A stretch of 64,000 nt of DNA from Flavobacterium sp. PMTSA4 (GTDB taxonomy: Bacteria; Bacteroidota; Bacteroidia; Flavobacteriales; Flavobacteriaceae). Under the pieces are notes generated by a model, which did no database searches, was not told where the DNA came from, and saw nothing but the letters and a program-made list of their open reading frames with translations. The position numbers and the translations under genes were made by a program. Shown here one piece after another: positions 60,738 to 64,000 of the stretch. The stretch is taken from positions 3,004,186 to 3,068,185 of the forward strand of contig NZ_CP134890.1 in assembly GCF_032098525.1 (NCBI RefSeq). The letters run 5' to 3'. Position 1 is the stretch's first letter. Each line of letters starts with the position of its first letter.

Positions 60738-63700
60738 TTATCTTTTAACCACTCGAAGGGTTGTTAGTTCTTCGGCTTGTTTTACAATTACGTTATAAAC
60801 TCCCGATGGGTATCGGTCGCCAATAGTGGTTTCTTCTATATCCAGCAGTTTTACTTCGCGTTGCTCTATTAATCGTCCAAGCATATCAAATACCTGAAGC
60901 GAAATCATTTCAGTACTCGACGTTTTAATGTTGATTTTGAAGTTTTCTGCAAAAGGATTAGGATAGGCCACTGCACTGAATGGCGTTACAATTGTAGGAT
61001 CAATTATTCTACTTGACGCAGCGGTAGTAATGCTACAATCTTTACCGTAAGGCGTAACAATGCCATACATGATTGGCGCTACCGAAACGGTATAAGTAGT
61101 TAATGGTAATAAACCTGTGAACTGACTCAGCGTAAAGCTTGGTGTTGCCGTGTCAATGTATTGACTGTATATTAAGTCGCCCAATCCATCAAAAAGTGTC
61201 AGTTGTACACGGTAACCCGATGCATTTGCAACAGGATCAATGCCTATTACTTGAGTGGCACTTGTTGGTCCGGTTGATTCACATTGTGATAGTACTATAG
61301 CACTGCTTGGCGGATCTGAAGTAAAGACAGAACAAACTGCACCAAACTGTGACCAAGCAATGTTGTTGCCAATTTTAACGCGTATCTGAACGGCTACTAA
61401 ATATTCTGTGTTATACAATAATGGTAATCCAACTACTTGAGTTAGATTAAAATTAGGTACCGTACGTTCAATATAGTAATAAGTAGTTGGCGCAGAAGCC
61501 AAGGCTACTCTGAAACGATACAGATTAGTAGAAGCTACAGGTGTTGCATTGATATTTGAATAAATATAAGTCAATGTTCCACCACATTGCGATGGTACTA
61601 ACTGTGTAGTTTGTACTGGTGGTGTAGTAACCTGACAAGGCGAAGGATTATAAGGTTGAACCTCACCATTTATTATCAAGGCCACTTCTATTTTGAATGA
61701 TGTACCAAACGAATAGATGTTGGTCATCGTTAATTTGAAGTGGTGTACACTTCTATCCAATACAGCAACTTCGCCAGTACTTAAGTTGGTTATTCTGAAT
61801 CGGAACGCTATTGTATAAGGATCAAGAACAAAATCATAACAATTTAATGTTGCATTCAGATTTTGATTGGTTTCACCACATACATTATTCATCATATAAG
61901 TGTAATAGGTTGGTAAACCATTATACAATGAACCATCACAATCGTTGTCAATATTATCAAAGGCAACCTCGGTAGCACTTGGATTGATAGTAGCATCGGC
62001 ATCGTTACAATCTAAATCATTTACCGAATAATTAGGTTGTGGAGGAGTATTGCCATCAATAGCACACAACTGAACAGCAGTGCTTCCTGATGCTCCATAG
62101 CTATCACCATCACTATCTACATAGAATGGGAAGGTTTCATGACGGTCGGCTTGTGTATCATCACAATCGGTGTTGTTTACTGAATATCCTGCAGGAGGAT
62201 TATTGGCAGCATCCGAACATAACATAAATACAGGACCAGCACCATAACCATCTCCATCATTATCGGCATAGAACGGATAAGTTAAATAAACGATGACAGT
62301 TGTTGGGTCTGAATTTACTTCAGAACAAGTACCGCTTTTAACCACCGCTCTGAATTGGGTTGTTTCCGCTAATGGTCCTGAAGTATAACTAGTAGCAGTA
62401 ACCGTAACGGTTGTTGGTGTCCAGGTTAAGTAAGGTGCAACAGCACTTTCCCAACGAACAACATTTCCAACATGACCACTTAGTGTTAATAATGCACTGG
62501 TTTCACCCGGACAAATACTAGTTCCGCCGCTAACTGTTCCACCAACAGAGGTTGGGTCAACCGTAACAGAACCATTTACAAAGTTTGCACCATCCCAAAA
62601 ATTACCACCGCCAGGAGAGTAGCCTCCATATTGCCATAGACAACCATTAAGTCTGTAACGGAAAGTATAATAATAAGTTCCTGAACTTGGTGGAGTAAAA
62701 TTATATTGGTATTCATCATTCCAAGCACCACCGCCTGAAGGGTTGAATGTAGCAGAAGACCAATTAGACCAACCAGAAGGATTGGTGTTGGTAGTACTGT
62801 ATCCAAATTCAACATCTATTCCTGCACCCTGAACGCCTGCACCTATAGTAACTCCGGACTCATAAACTTGTCCGTAAGCAGTCATAGATGAGCCTTGACA
62901 AATGGTTGCGTTTGGTGGCCATTGTAAGTTAGCCCAATCAAGTGATTGAACCGTTACAACTCCGTTTACATTGTTGATTCCATCCCAGAAACCACCTCCA
63001 CCAAAGTTGAAGCCACCATACTGCCATGTACATCCGTTTTGTCTGTATCGGAAAGTATAGTAATAAGTTCCAGGTGTATTAGAACTGAAATCAAAGTAGT
63101 ATTCATCGTTTGCAGCACCACCACCTAATGAATTGAATGAAGCAGGAGACCAGTTAGACCATACTGAAGGATCAGTGTTTGAAGAACTGTATCCAAATTG
63201 AACTTCAATGTTTGCACCTTGCACACCAGCACCTGGGGTAACATTTGGTTCATATACTTGACCATAAGCAGTGAAACTTGCGCCTGGACAGATGGTTGCA
63301 TCTGGAGGCCATTGAAGGTTAGCCCAATCCAGTTGATTTACAGTTACTATAAAGGTGCATTGTGAAGTATTACCATGTCCATCATCGGCTGTTGCTGTAA
63401 CTTCAGTGTCACCTAAGGCAAAGAATGAACCCGATGCAGGACTATAAGTTATTGTAGCATTACCACAATTATCGGTAGCTGTAGCTGCAAAAGTTACGTT
63501 GGCTCCACATTGACCGGGATCCATGTTGGCTACTACGGTATCGGGACAAGTAATTACAGGAGGTTCATTATCGTTTACTGTTACAGTGAAACTACATTGA
63601 GTTGTGTTTCCGTGACCATCGTCTGCAGTAGCAGTGATTGTATTTGCTCCCAGATTGAAGATATAATTTGATGGGAAATTAGAATAAGTAATAGAAACTG

Positions 63701-64000
63701 GTCCGCAGTTATCAGTTGCAACAGCAAGATTATTAGCATACAATCGTAAACCATTTCCACCACTGTTAGTACTTACCAAATCATCCCAATCTGTTTTATT
63801 GTTTGGAGACCCGTAAAAATATATTCTAAACGTTACAGCACCTGAAACGAATGGCATTGAGCTAAGGTTGAAGACTAATTCTTCATTGCCTATTGGAGCT
63901 ACCGGAATCGTACTAATATCCGATGTAAATCCATCCAGACTGGAACGGATAGAGGCAAATGTTGCTCCACCTCCAAGATAGGCTATTTTGCTATACTGAA
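60738..64000 (-). CDS. Giant T9SS type A surface protein, N terminus outside the window
   Basis: At least 1087 residues. The frame stays open from ATG 63857 to the window edge, so the real start is beyond it. Two HYR-like domains (TDNCG...TATADDGHGN type) are followed by two near-identical ~135-residue repeats beginning LDWANLQWPP. MopE-like calcium segments (YADNDGDGYGAG, YVDSDGDSYGASG, DNIDNDCDG) and fibronectin-like repeats come next. The type A sorting domain is at the end (AYPNPFAENFKINI, FDMLGRLIEQ, YPSGVYNVIV). It is exported by the type IX system and likely acts as an adhesin. Confidence 0.92.
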   Translation of the reverse strand, partial: QYSKIAYLGGGATFASIRSSLDGFTSDISTIPVAPIGNEELVFNLSSMPFVSGAVTFRIYFYGSPNNKTDWDDLVSTNSGGNGLRLYANNLAVATDNCGPVSITYSNFPSNYIFNLGANTITATADDGHGNTTQCSFTVTVNDNEPPVITCPDTVVANMDPGQCGANVTFAATATDNCGNATITYSPASGSFFALGDTEVTATADDGHGNTSQCTFIVTVNQLDWANLQWPPDATICPGASFTAYGQVYEPNVTPGAGVQGANIEVQFGYSSSNTDPSVWSNWSPASFNSLGGGAANDEYYFDFSSNTPGTYYYTFRYRQNGCTWQYGGFNFGGGGFWDGINNVNGVVTVQSLDWANLQWPPNATICQGSSMTAYGQVYESGVTIGAGVQGAGIDVEFGYSTTNTNPSGWSNWSSATFNPSGGGAWNDEYQYNFTPPSSGTYYYTFRYRLNGCLWQYGGYSPGGGNFWDGANFVNGSVTVDPTSVGGTVSGGTSICPGETSALLTLSGHVGNVVRWESAVAPYLTWTPTTVTVTATSYTSGPLAETTQFRAVVKSGTCSEVNSDPTTVIVYLTYPFYADNDGDGYGAGPVFMLCSDAANNPPAGYSVNNTDCDDTQADRHETFPFYVDSDGDSYGASGSTAVQLCAIDGNTPPQPNYSVNDLDCNDADATINPSATEVAFDNIDNDCDGSLYNGLPTYYTYMMNNVCGETNQNLNATLNCYDFVLDPYTIAFRFRITNLSTGEVAVLDRSVHHFKLTMTNIYSFGTSFKIEVALIINGEVQPYNPSPCQVTTPPVQTTQLVPSQCGGTLTYIYSNINATPVASTNLYRFRVALASAPTTYYYIERTVPNFNLTQVVGLPLLYNTEYLVAVQIRVKIGNNIAWSQFGAVCSVFTSDPPSSAIVLSQCESTGPTSATQVIGIDPVANASGYRVQLTLFDGLGDLIYSQYIDTATPSFTLSQFTGLLPLTTYTVSVAPIMYGIVTPYGKDCSITTAASSRIIDPTIVTPFSAVAYPNPFAENFKINIKTSSTEMISLQVFDMLGRLIEQREVKLLDIEETTIGDRYPSGVYNVIVKQAEELTTLRVVKR

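Noticed and set aside
63581..63857. ATG at 63857 as the true start of the giant T9SS type A gene
   Set aside because: The frame stays open to the window edge with beta-rich sequence and there is no signal peptide after this Met.

Overview
The window is a 64 kb stretch of AT-rich chromosome from a member of the Bacteroidetes, most likely Flavobacterium or a close relative. Evidence: genes for surface proteins with type IX secretion (T9SS) sorting domains, an E-type ProRS, DUF5606, stand-alone 2TM-domain proteins, almost no Shine-Dalgarno sequences, and many promoters of the Bacteroidetes type TTG-N17-23-TAnnTTTG. I see no transposase, integrase, phage structural gene, rRNA or CRISPR array.

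Layout. 1-6 kb: 3' part of proS, tRNA-Glu, rpsT, a PAS histidine kinase with a receiver-only partner, and typA. 6-13.3 kb: two large T9SS type B surface proteins. 13.3-21.6 kb: an ABC-2 exporter, an outer-membrane POTRA/barrel protein with a YfcC-family transporter, a nucleoid-associated protein and small exported or membrane proteins. 21.8-27.3 kb: an accessory stretch with a 21-bp repeat array, orphan genes, two copies of a terminator-promoter repeat, an SRPBCC protein, and a secreted HMA-like protein facing a CDF metal transporter. 27.4-33.6 kb: a TonB-dependent receptor followed by a LytTR two-component operon (exported TPR-like protein, LytS-type kinase fused to a 2TM domain, three free 2TM proteins, LytTR regulator). 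33.7-36.6 kb: two thioredoxin-fold proteins and two paralogous exported proteins, one behind a tandem LacI-type operator. 36.8-42.9 kb: heme A synthase, CCA transferase, TsaC, an LpxL-like acyltransferase and an LTA-synthase-like enzyme. 43.2-47.8 kb: a glycan cluster with twin GT2 enzymes and wecF/wecD/wecE-like genes for Fuc4NAc. 47.9-53.8 kb: dapD, an NlpE/META lipoprotein, ruvX, def, DUF5606 and mazG, interrupted by a PLD-family nuclease and a GNAT. 53.9-60.7 kb: an APC permease, a secreted hydrolase, a second 21-bp array, a third terminator-promoter repeat and a run of small membrane or DUF proteins. 60.7-64 kb: a giant T9SS type A surface protein that runs off the window.

The strongest new signal is regulatory. 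The promoters of the TonB receptor and of the LytTR operon each carry two 9-bp direct repeats (ACAAYTCAT and ACAATTCGG) separated by exactly 12 bp. That is the geometry of LytTR-family sites and is close to the pneumococcal ComE box. In both promoters the pair lies at the same distance from a poor -7 box. This points to an autoregulated LytTR/2TM circuit that also drives an outer-membrane receptor. Other notable signals are the two related 21-bp arrays, a three-copy dispersed element joining a G5/C5 terminator hairpin to a -7 box at fixed spacing, a PLD nuclease with a DpnI_C-like winged helix, and the tandem LacI-type operator.
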